Below, one piece after another: positions 27,727-37,030 of a DNA stretch of 64,000 nucleotides. Numbering within the stretch: position 1 is the first letter of the stretch; the number at the start of each line of letters is the position of its first letter. A model generated the notes under the pieces. It did not search any database and was not told the origin of the DNA. It was given only the letters and a program-made list of their open reading frames with translations. Source of the DNA: Myxococcus qinghaiensis (lineage in GTDB: Bacteria > Myxococcota > Myxococcia > Myxococcales > Myxococcaceae); the NCBI RefSeq assembly GCF_024198215.1, contig NZ_JAKCFA010000008.1, positions 124,001 through 188,000 on the forward strand, in the 5' to 3' direction. The translations under genes and the position numbers were made by a program.

Positions 27727-28527
27727 GTGAGATACACCGACTACGCGCAACGCATCCGTTCGTTCGACAACCTTGGTGAAGTGGCCGAGTACGGTCAGGT
27801 CCTGGAGGGCGGCCAGCCCTACCCCCTCTTCCGCATCACCGTGCCGGGAGAGCGTTGGCTGGTCATCACCTCGGGCTTCCACGGAGAGGAGCCCGCGGGC
27901 CCGCTCACGCTGGCCGAGCGCTTCCCGGAAGTGGTGGCCTATGCCCGGCAACGCGGCGTGGGCCTTCGCGTGTATCCGTGTATCAACCCGTCCGGCTTCG
28001 AGGACGGCACCCGCTACAACCGCTCCGGCGAGAAGCCCAACAACGACTTCATGCGCTACGAGGTGGCGCCCGGTGAGTGGCGCGGCGAGCTGAACGAGGG
28101 CCAGGACCACCTGCGCTGGGCCCTCTATGATGGCGGGCCCAAGGAGACGCGCCTGGTGCGCTCGGACCTGGCGCGCTTCCGTCCGCCGAACGCGGCGCTG
28201 GACATCCACCAGGACAACTACCTGGGCGGCGCCGCGACGTACGCGTATGTCTTTGGGGACAAGGCCGTCTATCGCCCCCTCGTCGAGGCCGCGTCCAAGC
28301 ACGCGACGGTGGTGCGCAACCAGAAGGTCGACGAGCAGAACGTCACCGATGAAGACGGGCTCATCGTGTATCACGATGGCAGCGTCACCGACTGGTACAT
28401 GCGCCAGGGCGTGCCCTACACGGCGACGCTGGAGACCACCACGCCCATGAGCATGGACGCGTGCCACGCGGTGAACCTCCTCTGGATTCGAGGCTTCATC
28501 GACCTGGCCGCGCGCGCAGTCCGCTGA
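27727..28527 (+). CDS. M14-type zinc carboxypeptidase-like protein
   Basis: A 266-residue zinc peptidase or amidohydrolase of the M14 / succinylglutamate desuccinylase fold. The zinc ligands can be read as HGEE in SGFHGEEPAGPLTL (residues about 51-54) and the later His in ALDIHQDNYLGG. The conserved Asn-Arg/Asn region appears as PCINPSGF and TRYNRSGEKPNNDF, and a C-terminal catalytic Glu is available in YTATLETTTPMS. No signal peptide is visible, so it is likely cytosolic; the substrate is unknown. GTG start at 27727 with a weak AGGTTG ahead. It lies 81 bases before the aldo/keto reductase gene on the same strand and may be co-transcribed. Confidence 0.78.
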   Translation: MRYTDYAQRIRSFDNLGEVAEYGQVLEGGQPYPLFRITVPGERWLVITSGFHGEEPAGPLTLAERFPEVVAYARQRGVGLRVYPCINPSGFEDGTRYNRSGEKPNNDFMRYEVAPGEWRGELNEGQDHLRWALYDGGPKETRLVRSDLARFRPPNAALDIHQDNYLGGAATYAYVFGDKAVYRPLVEAASKHATVVRNQKVDEQNVTDEDGLIVYHDGSVTDWYMRQGVPYTATLETTTPMSMDACHAVNLLWIRGFIDLAARAVR

Positions 28528-28608
28528 CCTGGGCTTACGCGCTCGCCTCCTCGTGACATGCTGCCGTGCACGCGTCCCGTGCACGGGGCTCGCGAGGAGG
28601 CTGTCACC

Positions 28609-29490
28609 GTGGAGCGCCGTCCGCTGGGAAGAACTGGACTCGAGGTGTCGGTGCTCGGCTTCGGCGCGGGCCAGGTGGGCAGTGCCGACCTGGAGGACCG
28701 GGCGGCGTCCGCGCTGCTGAATGGCGCGCTGGACGCGGGCCTCAACCTCATCGACACCGCGCCCAGCTATGGCCTGTCCGAGGAGCGAATCGGCCGGTTC
28801 CTCTCCGGGCGCAGGCAGGAGTTCCTCCTGTCCACCAAGTGCGGCTACGGCGTGCCTGGCGTGGAGGACTGGACGCCCGAGTGCATCACCCTCGGCGTGG
28901 ACCAGGCGCTGCGGCGGCTGCGCACGGACGTCATCGACGTGCTGCACTTCCACTCGTGTCCCGGTGAAGTGCTCCAGCGCGCGGAGGTGGTGGATGCGCT
29001 GCGACGGGCCGTGGCCCAGGGCAAGGTGCGCGTGGCCGCGTACTCTGGAGACAACGCGGCCCTCCAGGTGGCGCTGTCCAACGGCGCCTTCGGCAGCGTG
29101 CAGACCTCCGTCAACGTGTTCGACCAGCGCGCGCTCGACGCGGCCGTGCCTCGCGCGCGGGCGCTGGGCGTGGGCGTCATCGCGAAGCGCCCCCTGGGCA
29201 ACGCGGCCTGGCGCTTCGACACGCGGCTTTCCGCGCATGACGTGGGGCAGTACTGGGAGCGGATGAAGGCCATGGCGGTGGACCCGGGTGACCTGGACTG
29301 GAGCGAGCTGGCGCTGCGCTTCTCCGCCCATGCCCCTGGCGTGAGCACCTGCATCGTCGGCACCGCCAACCTGGACAACCTGCAACGCAATGTCCGGCTG
29401 CTGGAGAAGGGCCCGCTCCCCGAGGCCCAGGTCTCCGCGCTTCGCGAGGCCTTCCGGCGGAACGACGCGGGCTGGGACGGCGTGATTTGA
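28609..29490 (+). CDS. Aldo/keto reductase
   Basis: NAD(P)H-dependent oxidoreductase of 293 residues with the AKR fold. The catalytic tetrad is visible: Asp and Tyr in LIDTAPSYGLSEERIG, Lys in LLSTKCGYG, and His in VLHFHSCPGE. The cofactor end is represented by FSAHAPGVSTCIVGTANL near the C-terminus. The start is a GTG at 28609 with GAGGAGG 8-9 bases upstream; an ATG 51 bases earlier is poorer because family similarity begins at the GTG (RRPLGRTGLEVS). The substrate cannot be told. A very strong hairpin follows the stop. Confidence 0.88.
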   Translation: MERRPLGRTGLEVSVLGFGAGQVGSADLEDRAASALLNGALDAGLNLIDTAPSYGLSEERIGRFLSGRRQEFLLSTKCGYGVPGVEDWTPECITLGVDQALRRLRTDVIDVLHFHSCPGEVLQRAEVVDALRRAVAQGKVRVAAYSGDNAALQVALSNGAFGSVQTSVNVFDQRALDAAVPRARALGVGVIAKRPLGNAAWRFDTRLSAHDVGQYWERMKAMAVDPGDLDWSELALRFSAHAPGVSTCIVGTANLDNLQRNVRLLEKGPLPEAQVSALREAFRRNDAGWDGVI

Positions 29491-29496
29491 GCACAC

Positions 29497-29528
29497 GGCC
29501 CGCCCCTCGATGAACCGAGGGGCGGGCC
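29497..29528. terminator. Bidirectional terminator between convergent genes
   Basis: A perfect 13-bp stem (GGCCCGCCCCTCG with its complement at 29516-29528) around a 6-base loop fills the 54-base gap between the aldo/keto reductase and the convergent GH88 gene. It lacks a T-tract but is the strongest hairpin in the window. Confidence 0.7.
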
Positions 29529-29544
29529 GCCGTCATGTCCTCCG

Positions 29545-31620
29545 TCAGTGCGGCTTGCGTCGACGCTGCCGCCAGCTGCGCAGCGCGAGCAGGAGCAGCG
29601 GGAGAGGAAGCGCACCCGCGGCGCCGCATCCGAAGCCCTCGGGCATCGCCTCGTTGGCCAGGCGCTGGGCCTCGTTGGCGACGGCGACCTCATCCACGTC
29701 ACCGGGCGCGGGGTCCTCCGACACCGGGCCCCAACGCTCGAAGTCCGCGAGCTGTGCCAGCAACCGCGCATCGTCCGGGAGCTCCGTGAGCACGGGCGCG
29801 ACAACGGGCCCCCCGCCCTCGACGCCCTCAGGCGATGCCATCGACAGAGCCGCCACTTCGTCGGCGCCATCTCTGGCGGTGGCCCCGCCCTCGACTCCCA
29901 TCGTCGGTGACATCGACAGAGCCGCCACCTCGTCGGCCTCGCCAGCGGCGGTCGTCCCACCGGGCGTCACGGTGTGCCCCAGCACCCGGAAGTCGCTGTC
30001 CGCGATGACCGTCCTCACGGACACGCGGCCCAGGTCATTGATGGCCGGCGCTCCAGTGCGGAAGACGTACTGGTTGGCGATCTGCACCTCGCTCCCTCCC
30101 GGAGGGCGGACCCACACGCTGTAGCGCTGCGCGGGCAGGTCCGCGACGAGGCGCACGTGGTACGTCTGGCCGCTGACGTAGGGCACCCGGACCAGCGACG
30201 AGTAGCCGCCGCCGTTGCGCACGTCGAAGTACCCATCCAGGTTCATCCTCACCGTCAGGTTCAGCGAGGAGTAACCCGTCACCGACGTGGAGCTGTCCGC
30301 GTAGCCCACGGTTCCATCCTGTGGAGAGGCGAGCGGTGTCACGTCGAACTCGACGGTGCGCACGCCCGTGTTCGTGGTGCCGAGCAGGTGCTGGCTCTCG
30401 AAGAACGCAATCTTCGAGTACCAGGGGTACGGCGGGTTCGGGTTGAAGCGGAGCACCGCCTCCAGGAAGTAGTAGTCGCCATAGATGAGGCTGACATCAA
30501 TCTCCTGGTTGGCGGGCAGGTGTCCCACGCCGTGCAGCAGCAGGCCCGGGCTGTTGGTGCCCTGCGCGAAGTAGGCCGGCGACACCAGCGTGTCCAACGT
30601 GCGCAGCGCCGCATCCCGGTAGCGCACCTTGCGCACGGCATCCGTCTCCAGGTTGCTCAACTCCTGCAACGCCGAGGCGACGATGGCCGCCGCCGAGGAG
30701 TCCTTCTGCGTGCCCGGCGCGTCGAAGTCCCACTTGGGCACCATGTCCGCCGGCACATGGTCCAGGTACCAGTCCGTCACCTTGCGCGCCGCCGCGAGCA
30801 TCCGCGCGTCCCCCGTGTACCGATACACCATGGTGTAGCCGTAGATGAGCCACGCGTGGCCCCGCGCCCAGGTGGAGTTCGTGGAGTACCCCTGGAACGT
30901 GCCCTTCGAGCGGATGGCCCCCGTCGCGGCGTTGTAGTCCACGTAGTGGAACGAGCTGCCATCCGGGCGCACCGCATCCCGCAGCGTGGTGAGCGCGTGG
31001 TTGAGGGCCATGGTCCGCAGCTCCGCGCGGCCCCCGTTCGCCGCCGCCCACAGCAGCAGCTCCAGGTTCATCATCGTGTCCGTGACGAGCGGCACGTCCC
31101 ACGCCGAGTTCCAATCACAGCAATCGATGATGCCGATGCGCGAGTTGTAGCGCGTCGCGAGCGACTCGGCCGACGTCAGCAGCACGCCGCGATAGTACGG
31201 GTCTCCCGTGAGCTGGTACGCATTGCCGAAGCTCAGGAACATCTTGAAGCCCAGGTCGTGCGTCTGCCGGTTCGTCTTCTGTCCCTCCAGGGGCCGCGTC
31301 CACAGGTCCGCCTTCTGCTGCCACGAAGGCTCCAGTCCCACCTGGAACAGGTGCCACATGCTCCCCGGGAAGAAGCCCTGTGTCCACGCCACCGCGTCCG
31401 TGTTGGCCACCATCGACCACGTCCCGTCGGCCCGCGAGGCCTTCGGAGAGCGCGTCGTGTTCGGCATGGCGGTGGCCGTCCTGCGCATCTGCGTTCGCGC
31501 GAAGCCCACCACCTTCAGCGCATCCGCGTCGGTGAACGCCTGCGACGTGCTCCCCACCAGCAGCAACGCCAGCCCCAGCGCCCCCATGGCCCGCCTCGTC
31601 CCCTGAGCAGCTCTTGTCAT
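29545..31620 (-). CDS. Secreted GH88-family unsaturated glucuronyl hydrolase with MYXO-CTERM-like anchor
   Basis: Exported enzyme of 691 residues that should remove 4,5-unsaturated uronic acid from oligosaccharides released by polysaccharide lyases. Signal peptide at residues about 12-27. The GH88 core spans about 30-400: WTQGFFPGSMWHL, HDLGFK, WNSAWDVPLV, ARGHAWLIYGY, DSSAAAIVASALQEL and YGDYYFLEAVL. Then comes a beta-sandwich domain (about 410-560) likely for carbohydrate binding. A linker repeats DEVAALSM...GVEGG twice. The tail is a short GCGAAG-type Cys motif, a hydrophobic helix and RQRRRK, the layout of myxobacterial sorting signals processed by myxosortase. The ATG at 31620 has GGGAGGGG close upstream. 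Confidence 0.85.
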   Translation of the reverse strand: MTRAAQGTRRAMGALGLALLLVGSTSQAFTDADALKVVGFARTQMRRTATAMPNTTRSPKASRADGTWSMVANTDAVAWTQGFFPGSMWHLFQVGLEPSWQQKADLWTRPLEGQKTNRQTHDLGFKMFLSFGNAYQLTGDPYYRGVLLTSAESLATRYNSRIGIIDCCDWNSAWDVPLVTDTMMNLELLLWAAANGGRAELRTMALNHALTTLRDAVRPDGSSFHYVDYNAATGAIRSKGTFQGYSTNSTWARGHAWLIYGYTMVYRYTGDARMLAAARKVTDWYLDHVPADMVPKWDFDAPGTQKDSSAAAIVASALQELSNLETDAVRKVRYRDAALRTLDTLVSPAYFAQGTNSPGLLLHGVGHLPANQEIDVSLIYGDYYFLEAVLRFNPNPPYPWYSKIAFFESQHLLGTTNTGVRTVEFDVTPLASPQDGTVGYADSSTSVTGYSSLNLTVRMNLDGYFDVRNGGGYSSLVRVPYVSGQTYHVRLVADLPAQRYSVWVRPPGGSEVQIANQYVFRTGAPAINDLGRVSVRTVIADSDFRVLGHTVTPGGTTAAGEADEVAALSMSPTMGVEGGATARDGADEVAALSMASPEGVEGGGPVVAPVLTELPDDARLLAQLADFERWGPVSEDPAPGDVDEVAVANEAQRLANEAMPEGFGCGAAGALPLPLLLLALRSWRQRRRKPH

Positions 31621-31841
31621 GCACCCCTCCCATCGCCGCCGCCAAAGTGGCCGCGTGCCCACCGTGGGAACAGGGGGGCCCAGGCATGACGGCGAGCGGC
31701 CGCATGCCCGCGGAAGCAGCGCCCCCACAGCTCCTGGTCCGATTCGGTGGTGAGGTGACAGGTACGCGACGACGCGAATGTGAAGTGCCGGCCCGCGCCG
31801 TCAGTCCCCGGGGCCCGGCAGCCAGCGAGTGGCCCGCGGCG

Positions 31842-33050
31842 CTAACGGTCGGAGGTCAACACGCGCGACCACAGCGTCAGCAGGTCGCGGACCACGGGGC
31901 CCTCGGGAACCTCCGCCACGGGAGGCACGTCCACGCGGACACCGTGGGCGGCCAGCCTCGTGAAGGGATTCTCCGGGTCGTCTGTCTTCAGCGGCACCGC
32001 CGGGTCCGCCGGACGGAAGCCGAACGACAACGCGCGCTCCTGCACCGGACGGCTCTGCAGATAGCGCAGCCACTCCACCGCCGCCGCCTTCTGCGCGGGC
32101 GTCACCCAGTCCGCCTGGAGCACGGCGGCGGGATGGTCGCTCCACAAGGTGAGCGCCGGGTAGTACACCCGCAGCTCCCCCCACCGCCCCTGCGCATGGG
32201 AGAGCTGGGCGATGGCCAGGTTCTCGTACACCACCGCGATGTCGTAGCGGGACGGGCCGAAGCGGACCATGTCCGCCATGAAGATGCCCGTGGAGGGCTC
32301 GAAGCGGGTGACGCCTCGCTCCAGCGCCTTCATCCATTCCTGGTAGCGCGGCTCCAACAGGTCCGCCACCGTGAGCCCGCCGCGCTTGCCGTAGTACTCC
32401 AGCGTGGCCAGCAGCAGCGCCTGGAGTCCGGAGTTGGAGCGCGTCGGGTCGGTATGGCCCAGCTTCACGAACCCCCACTCCGGCTTGCCGCCAATCGCCG
32501 GCCAGCCCTGGGGACTCGTCACCGCCTTCTGCAGCACCTTCCAGGACACCGCGCCGCCACCGCTCGCCTTGCGCAGCACCTCCGCCCGGTCCTCCCACAC
32601 CACGAAGACCAGCGGGGTGATGACCAGCGGACGCGGAGCCTGCTCGCCCTCCTCCGCGAACAGCGGCCCGCGCGCGGGGTCCGTGGCCCAGTCGGAGGCC
32701 AGCATGCGCAGCACCGCGCTGTCCGCCGGGCTCCACACCGTGGGCTGCTCACGGCCGTCGAGGATGGCCTGCGCCGCCTCCAGCGACCCGCGTCCCACCA
32801 GCTTCAGCCGGATGTGGGGATGCTGCTTCTGGAAGTCCGCCGCCGCGGCCTCCACCCACTCCTTCTTCTCCGTGCTGTAGAGGAAGGAGACGTCCACCAC
32901 CTCGCCGGGCCTCGGAGGCCGGGGCGACGTGGGCTCGGGCGTGCCGGCCTCCTGGACGCCGCGCGTTGGCGGCTCCCGGCTGGAGGTCAGATAGAGGACC
33001 CCGCCCAGCGCGAGAAAGAGCCCGACGACGATGAGAACCCTGGGTGTCAT
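31842..33050 (-). CDS. Extracellular solute-binding protein, orphan
   Basis: A 402-residue protein of the ABC-type solute-binding fold. One N-terminal hydrophobic helix (VLIVVGLFLALGGVLYL) and a Pro-rich spacer precede the domain, which starts VVDVSFLYSTEKKEWVEAAAADFQ and continues IRLKLVGRGSLEAAQAIL, TVWSPADSAVLRML and GHTDPTRSNSGLQALLLATL. This is the family 1/11 type with an anion/sugar-like site. There is no lipobox, so it is probably membrane-tethered. No permease or ATPase lies nearby, so transport is not supported by context and a sensory or binding role is possible. It lies 34 bases behind the WGR gene on the same strand. Confidence 0.78.
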   Translation of the reverse strand: MTPRVLIVVGLFLALGGVLYLTSSREPPTRGVQEAGTPEPTSPRPPRPGEVVDVSFLYSTEKKEWVEAAAADFQKQHPHIRLKLVGRGSLEAAQAILDGREQPTVWSPADSAVLRMLASDWATDPARGPLFAEEGEQAPRPLVITPLVFVVWEDRAEVLRKASGGGAVSWKVLQKAVTSPQGWPAIGGKPEWGFVKLGHTDPTRSNSGLQALLLATLEYYGKRGGLTVADLLEPRYQEWMKALERGVTRFEPSTGIFMADMVRFGPSRYDIAVVYENLAIAQLSHAQGRWGELRVYYPALTLWSDHPAAVLQADWVTPAQKAAAVEWLRYLQSRPVQERALSFGFRPADPAVPLKTDDPENPFTRLAAHGVRVDVPPVAEVPEGPVVRDLLTLWSRVLTSDR

Positions 33051-33084
33051 GTGTCGATGCGCCCCCCTCGCGCCGCGTCCTGCC

Positions 33085-33942
33085 TCACGCCTCCAGGCGC
33101 GAGAGCCGACCGGCGAGCTGCGCATCGCTCCCCGCGTTCACACCCTTCACCCACTCCGTCAGCGAGCCACCCGACGACGTCAGCTTCGCCTCGACATGCG
33201 GACGCAGCACGCCCCAGCGCTTGCCCCAGCCCTCTTCGGACGCGCTGCCCTTCATGCCCGGCCGCTCCGCGAGCAACAGCCCCAGCCGCAGCGCCAGCTC
33301 CGGCTCACCGAGCGACTCGGCCCGCCGCACCATGGCCAGCGCCTCCGTCTCCGGCGCCCGACGCCATGCGTCCACCGCGCGGGAGAAGGCCGCCACGTCC
33401 AGCTCGCTCAGCAGGCCCAGCGCATGCCGCAGCGGCAGCCGGCCCTCCTTGGGCGAGACGACGACACGCGCCATCAGCGCATCGAACGTGGAGGACAGCT
33501 CCGCGTGCGCCGCGGGGTCCACGCCACCGAGCGCTCGCAATGCCCTGCGTGCGCTCCTGGCGCGGGACGTCACCTCCCAGCTTCGCCAGCCCAGCCGGGC
33601 CCGCAGCCCCGCGAGCGCGTCCGCGGCGGCCTTGAGCAGCTCCGGCGTGGGCTTCGCGACAGGCACGCGACGCGGCAGCGGGGCCTTCTCGGGCGCGCGC
33701 GGCGCGGCGGCGACGGGGGCGGGCGCGGCACCCTCGGCCGTCACCTCGCGGTAGCCCTCGCGCACCTTCTCCGCGACCTTCTTCTCGTACTCGCGCTCGG
33801 CGGCCGCGGCGTCGGGGAACGCCTTCTCCTTGCGCTGCCCGGCGGTGCCGATGCGGCCGAACGTCACGATGAAGCTGTTGCCCTGAACCTCCGGCTGCCA
33901 GAACTTGGAGCTGGTTCCCTCGACGAATTCGAACCTTCGCAT
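33085..33942 (-). CDS. WGR-domain protein
   Basis: A 285-residue cytoplasmic protein with an N-terminal WGR domain (residues about 3-75): SSKFWQPEVQGNSFIVTFGRIGTAGQ has the Trp and Gly-Arg positions that name the domain. WGR domains bind DNA or poly(ADP-ribose)-linked partners in eukaryotic PARPs; in bacteria their role is unclear. An Ala/Pro linker follows, then a helical Arg/Leu-rich region that I do not recognise, with no PARP catalytic motif. ATG at 33942. It could be in a short operon with the solute-binding protein downstream. Confidence 0.78.
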   Translation of the reverse strand: MRRFEFVEGTSSKFWQPEVQGNSFIVTFGRIGTAGQRKEKAFPDAAAAEREYEKKVAEKVREGYREVTAEGAAPAPVAAAPRAPEKAPLPRRVPVAKPTPELLKAAADALAGLRARLGWRSWEVTSRARSARRALRALGGVDPAAHAELSSTFDALMARVVVSPKEGRLPLRHALGLLSELDVAAFSRAVDAWRRAPETEALAMVRRAESLGEPELALRLGLLLAERPGMKGSASEEGWGKRWGVLRPHVEAKLTSSGGSLTEWVKGVNAGSDAQLAGRLSRLEA

Positions 33943-34003
33943 GGCCCATCCTCCTCGCGCACCGGCCGGCCCTCCAGGCTAGCTCATGCGCACCTGTCGC
34001 GCC

Positions 34004-34999
34004 TCACGCGGCGCGCGAAGACCGCTCCTGGAACTCCGTCTCCATCTCCTTCAGGCCCATGGAGCGCGGCACCCGTCCTTCGTACCCCAGCTCCTGCCGG
34101 GCCTTCTCGTCGCTCACCGTCACCTCGCGTCCAATCAGCAGCACCTCCGTGCGACTGAGGGGCGGCCGGCCCGGCAGCCCGAGCGTTCCCCATGCCAGGT
34201 CCGCTATCGTGGCCACCGTCGCGGCCAGGCCGTAGGGAATGGTGCTGTTGCCCGGGTCCACGCCCTGCGACTTGAGCATCGCGGTGACGAACTCCCGGAA
34301 CTCCACCGGCTCGCCGTCGGTGAGGAAGTACGCCTCGCCGCCCCGGCCCTTCTCCGCCGCCAGCAGCATGCCCTCCACGCAGTTGGCCACGTGGCAGGTG
34401 GACGTCAGGTAGCGGCCGCCCCCCACCCACTTGAAGCGCTTGCTGCGCACCGCGTCCACCATCTGCGGCAGCACCGACGTGTCACCGCGTCCCCACACCA
34501 GGCGCGGACGCACCGCCACGGTGGTGAAGTCCGCGGAGTTGACGCTCAGCACCCGGCGCTCCGCCTCGTTCTTGGTGGAGGGATAGTCGCCGATGGGGCG
34601 CTCCGGCAGCGGCCACGTCTCGTTCACCTTCACCAGCGGCGTGCCGTCCGCCATCACCGCCTCCGTGCTGACGTGCACCAGCCGCTTCACTCCGGCGGCG
34701 CGAGCGGCCTCCAGCACCCGCTCCGTGCCGCGCACGTTGGCCTCGTAGTACTCCGCGCGAGGCGCCCACGACTTCACCAGCGCGGCCGAGTGGAAGACGG
34801 TGTCACAGCCCTCCATGCCCGCCCTCAGCTTCGCCACGTCGGACAGGTCGCCCTCGAAGGGCTCCCCGCCCGCCGCCGCCACCGTCGCGATGGACTCTGG
34901 AGAGCGCGCCAGCGCCCGAGCCTCGTCGCCGCGCGCCTTGAGCGCCGCGAGAAGGTACCTGCCCACGAAACCGGAACCGCCGGTGACGAACGCCCGCAT
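34004..34999 (-). CDS. NAD-dependent epimerase/dehydratase (extended SDR)
   Basis: A 331-residue extended short-chain dehydrogenase. Rossmann motif VTGGSGFVGRYLL at residues 4-16, NVRGTERVLEAARAAGVKRLVHVSTEAV, and the catalytic YPSTKNEAE (YxxxK). The 3-beta-hydroxysteroid dehydrogenase/isomerase-like subgroup fits best (HSAALVKSW, CHVANCVEGMLLAAEKGRGGEAYFLTDGE). The substrate cannot be told. The start is the ATG at 34999 with AGGGGAG six bases upstream rather than the one 18 bases earlier. Confidence 0.82.
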   Translation of the reverse strand: MRAFVTGGSGFVGRYLLAALKARGDEARALARSPESIATVAAAGGEPFEGDLSDVAKLRAGMEGCDTVFHSAALVKSWAPRAEYYEANVRGTERVLEAARAAGVKRLVHVSTEAVMADGTPLVKVNETWPLPERPIGDYPSTKNEAERRVLSVNSADFTTVAVRPRLVWGRGDTSVLPQMVDAVRSKRFKWVGGGRYLTSTCHVANCVEGMLLAAEKGRGGEAYFLTDGEPVEFREFVTAMLKSQGVDPGNSTIPYGLAATVATIADLAWGTLGLPGRPPLSRTEVLLIGREVTVSDEKARQELGYEGRVPRSMGLKEMETEFQERSSRAA

Positions 35000-35126
35000 G
35001 GACTGCTCCCCTGGCAATGAGGTCTGGGGCTCCTACCACCACCCGCCCTCGGCGCGGTAGCCACCCGACGGCCTTGAGCCCCCCATTCGAGCGTCCTGGC
35101 GCTCATGGGAGGCTCCCGCCCTCTCC

Positions 35127-36308
35127 CTAGAACATGTCCCGCAGGGACGGCTGCGGCCCGGCGAACAGCGCCATCGCCGCCTGCACGGACGCGTCATCCG
35201 CCTCCACCAGCCCCACCGAGCGCAGGGAGGCCGCGGACTGGAAGCCGGTGTACAGCGGGCCCAGTTGGCGGATATCCAGCCGCAGCCCGCCCTCGCCGCC
35301 GCGCTTCACCCGGCCCACACCGTCCTCCACCTCCAGCACGAAGCGCCCCTGGTTCTCCGGGAAGAGCTCGTCCGTCACCTCCAGGTGCAGCGAGCCGGAG
35401 AGCCCCGGCGTCCAACCCCGGGCCTCCAGCGCGGAGACGACGTCCAGCACTCGCACCATCCAGTGCATGTACACCTTCACCGAATAGGACTGCTCGCGCA
35501 GCAGCAGGAGGAACGGGTCGTCCGGGCCGCCGTACCACACGACTTCCGTGCCCAGGGAGTGGTGGTCCCCCAGGAAGCGCAGCAGCCGGCGCGCCGCCGC
35601 GGGCGTGGTGGCCACGATGTCCGTGAGGGCCAGCTCCTGCTTCAAGTCCTTGAGTGGCCTGCGCGCCAGGTAGACGTAGCCCTCCACTCCGGCGCTGCCC
35701 TCCACGAGATAGCCGTGCACGGGCTCGGAGCGCGGGTTGCGTACGCGGCCCCAGGAGAACTCGCTCCGGTCCAACCAGCCCTGACGGAAGCGGGCCACGC
35801 TCGTGTAGCAGGCGGCGATGGCTGCCTCGTCGCGGGACTCGATGGCTCGCAGCGACAGCGAGCGCTCGCCCATCTCCAGCGCGGACATCTGCACGCGCGT
35901 CTCGTAGCGCGCTCCGGCCTGCTCGTAGCCCGCGCGGCGATAGAGGGGCTGGGTGGCGGGATAGAGGATGGAGAGCGCCGCGCCCGACTCGCGGGCCTCC
36001 CGCACCAGTCGCGTCATCAGCCGGGTCGCCGTGCCCTGCCCCCGGTGCAGCGGGGAGACGCCCACGCCGCCCACGCCGACGACGGGCACGCTGCGCCCGC
36101 CGTACCACTGGCCCTTGCGGATGGAGACCAGCGTGCCCGCCACCTTGCCGCCCTCGCGCAGAAGGCGCAGGTCGTTCGGGTCCAGCCGCTGCCTCCATGC
36201 GATGCAGTCCGCCGGCGTCATCGCATAGGCGTGCATCAGGATGTCCGCCACGGCGGACAGCTCCTGCTCATCTCTCGGCGGTCCAAAGTCGTCCGGCTTC
36301 GCGTCCAC
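35127..36308 (-). CDS. GNAT N-acetyltransferase (Eis-like)
   Basis: A 393-residue acetyltransferase with the Eis architecture: an N-terminal GNAT domain with acetyl-CoA motif VGVSPLHRGQGTATRLM (residues about 80-96), ATQPLYRRAGYEQAG, a second GNAT-like middle part, and a C-terminal sterol-carrier-like domain (LTDIVATTPAAARRLLRFL onward). Eis-type enzymes acetylate amino groups on aminoglycosides or peptides; the true substrate is unknown. The GTG at 36308 has GGAGGG 8 bases upstream; the frame is open 33 bases more. Confidence 0.82.
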   Translation of the reverse strand: MDAKPDDFGPPRDEQELSAVADILMHAYAMTPADCIAWRQRLDPNDLRLLREGGKVAGTLVSIRKGQWYGGRSVPVVGVGGVGVSPLHRGQGTATRLMTRLVREARESGAALSILYPATQPLYRRAGYEQAGARYETRVQMSALEMGERSLSLRAIESRDEAAIAACYTSVARFRQGWLDRSEFSWGRVRNPRSEPVHGYLVEGSAGVEGYVYLARRPLKDLKQELALTDIVATTPAAARRLLRFLGDHHSLGTEVVWYGGPDDPFLLLLREQSYSVKVYMHWMVRVLDVVSALEARGWTPGLSGSLHLEVTDELFPENQGRFVLEVEDGVGRVKRGGEGGLRLDIRQLGPLYTGFQSAASLRSVGLVEADDASVQAAMALFAGPQPSLRDMF

Positions 36309-36365
36309 GTCCCCATCCCTCCAGGGGGTGCGCTCACGCACCCTGGGGGCATCCTAGCGGGGGGC

Positions 36366-36893
36366 TCACGGGACGACGCGCTTCATCTTCGAATAGAAAG
36401 AAGGCGCGAGCAGGTAGGCGAACGTCGCGTCACCGAAGCCCAGCAGGTCTCCGTCCCGCACGTGCAGCTCCCCGCCTGACTCCACCTCCTTGGCGTTGAC
36501 GAACGTGCCGTTGCTCGACTTCAGGTCCACCAAGGTGCAGCCCACCGAAGGGCCCCACCAGCAGAGCTTCGCGTGACGCTTGGAGACCGAGGGCTCGTTG
36601 ACCACCAGGTCGCAGTCCGGCTGTCGCCCCACGGTGAGCACGTCCTGTCCCTCCACGGGAGGCAGCGTCGCCACGGTGAGCGCGTCGAAGTGCAGCCAGA
36701 GCGCGACCTGCTGGCGCTCCAGGCTGGGGACGTCGCGGGCCATCGTCGTGCGCGCGGCCCCCATCTTCAGCGCCAGTTGCGCCATCACCGGGCTGGGCGG
36801 ACGCTGCACCAGCACGAACGGCCCCACCTGCTTGCAGAAGAACGCCTCTGTCAGTCGGGAGCTCAGCGCGCGCAGTTCCTGGACGGTCATCAT
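36366..36893 (-). CDS. FHA-domain protein
   Basis: A 175-residue cytoplasmic protein. The C-terminal half is an FHA phosphothreonine-binding domain: LTVGRQPDCDLVVNEPSVSKRHAKL (GR, S and RH positions present), then DLKSSNGTFVN. The first 80 residues are helical and unassigned. FHA proteins in myxobacteria act with Ser/Thr kinases. It starts ATG-ATG with GGGGGAG upstream. The gene is 137 bases from the GspE-like gene. Confidence 0.85.
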   Translation of the reverse strand: MMTVQELRALSSRLTEAFFCKQVGPFVLVQRPPSPVMAQLALKMGAARTTMARDVPSLERQQVALWLHFDALTVATLPPVEGQDVLTVGRQPDCDLVVNEPSVSKRHAKLCWWGPSVGCTLVDLKSSNGTFVNAKEVESGGELHVRDGDLLGFGDATFAYLLAPSFYSKMKRVVP

Positions 36894-37030
36894 GGGTGCT
36901 CCCCCGAATCGCTCACGCGCGCGATTCTGAGGGGGACGCTGTCACGCGTCGAGTCTTCTCGTGTCAACGCCCCCAGAAGAGGAGGGCTCCTCTGCCCCAT
37001 CAGCGCCTGGAAGGCATTTCAACCCGGGGC

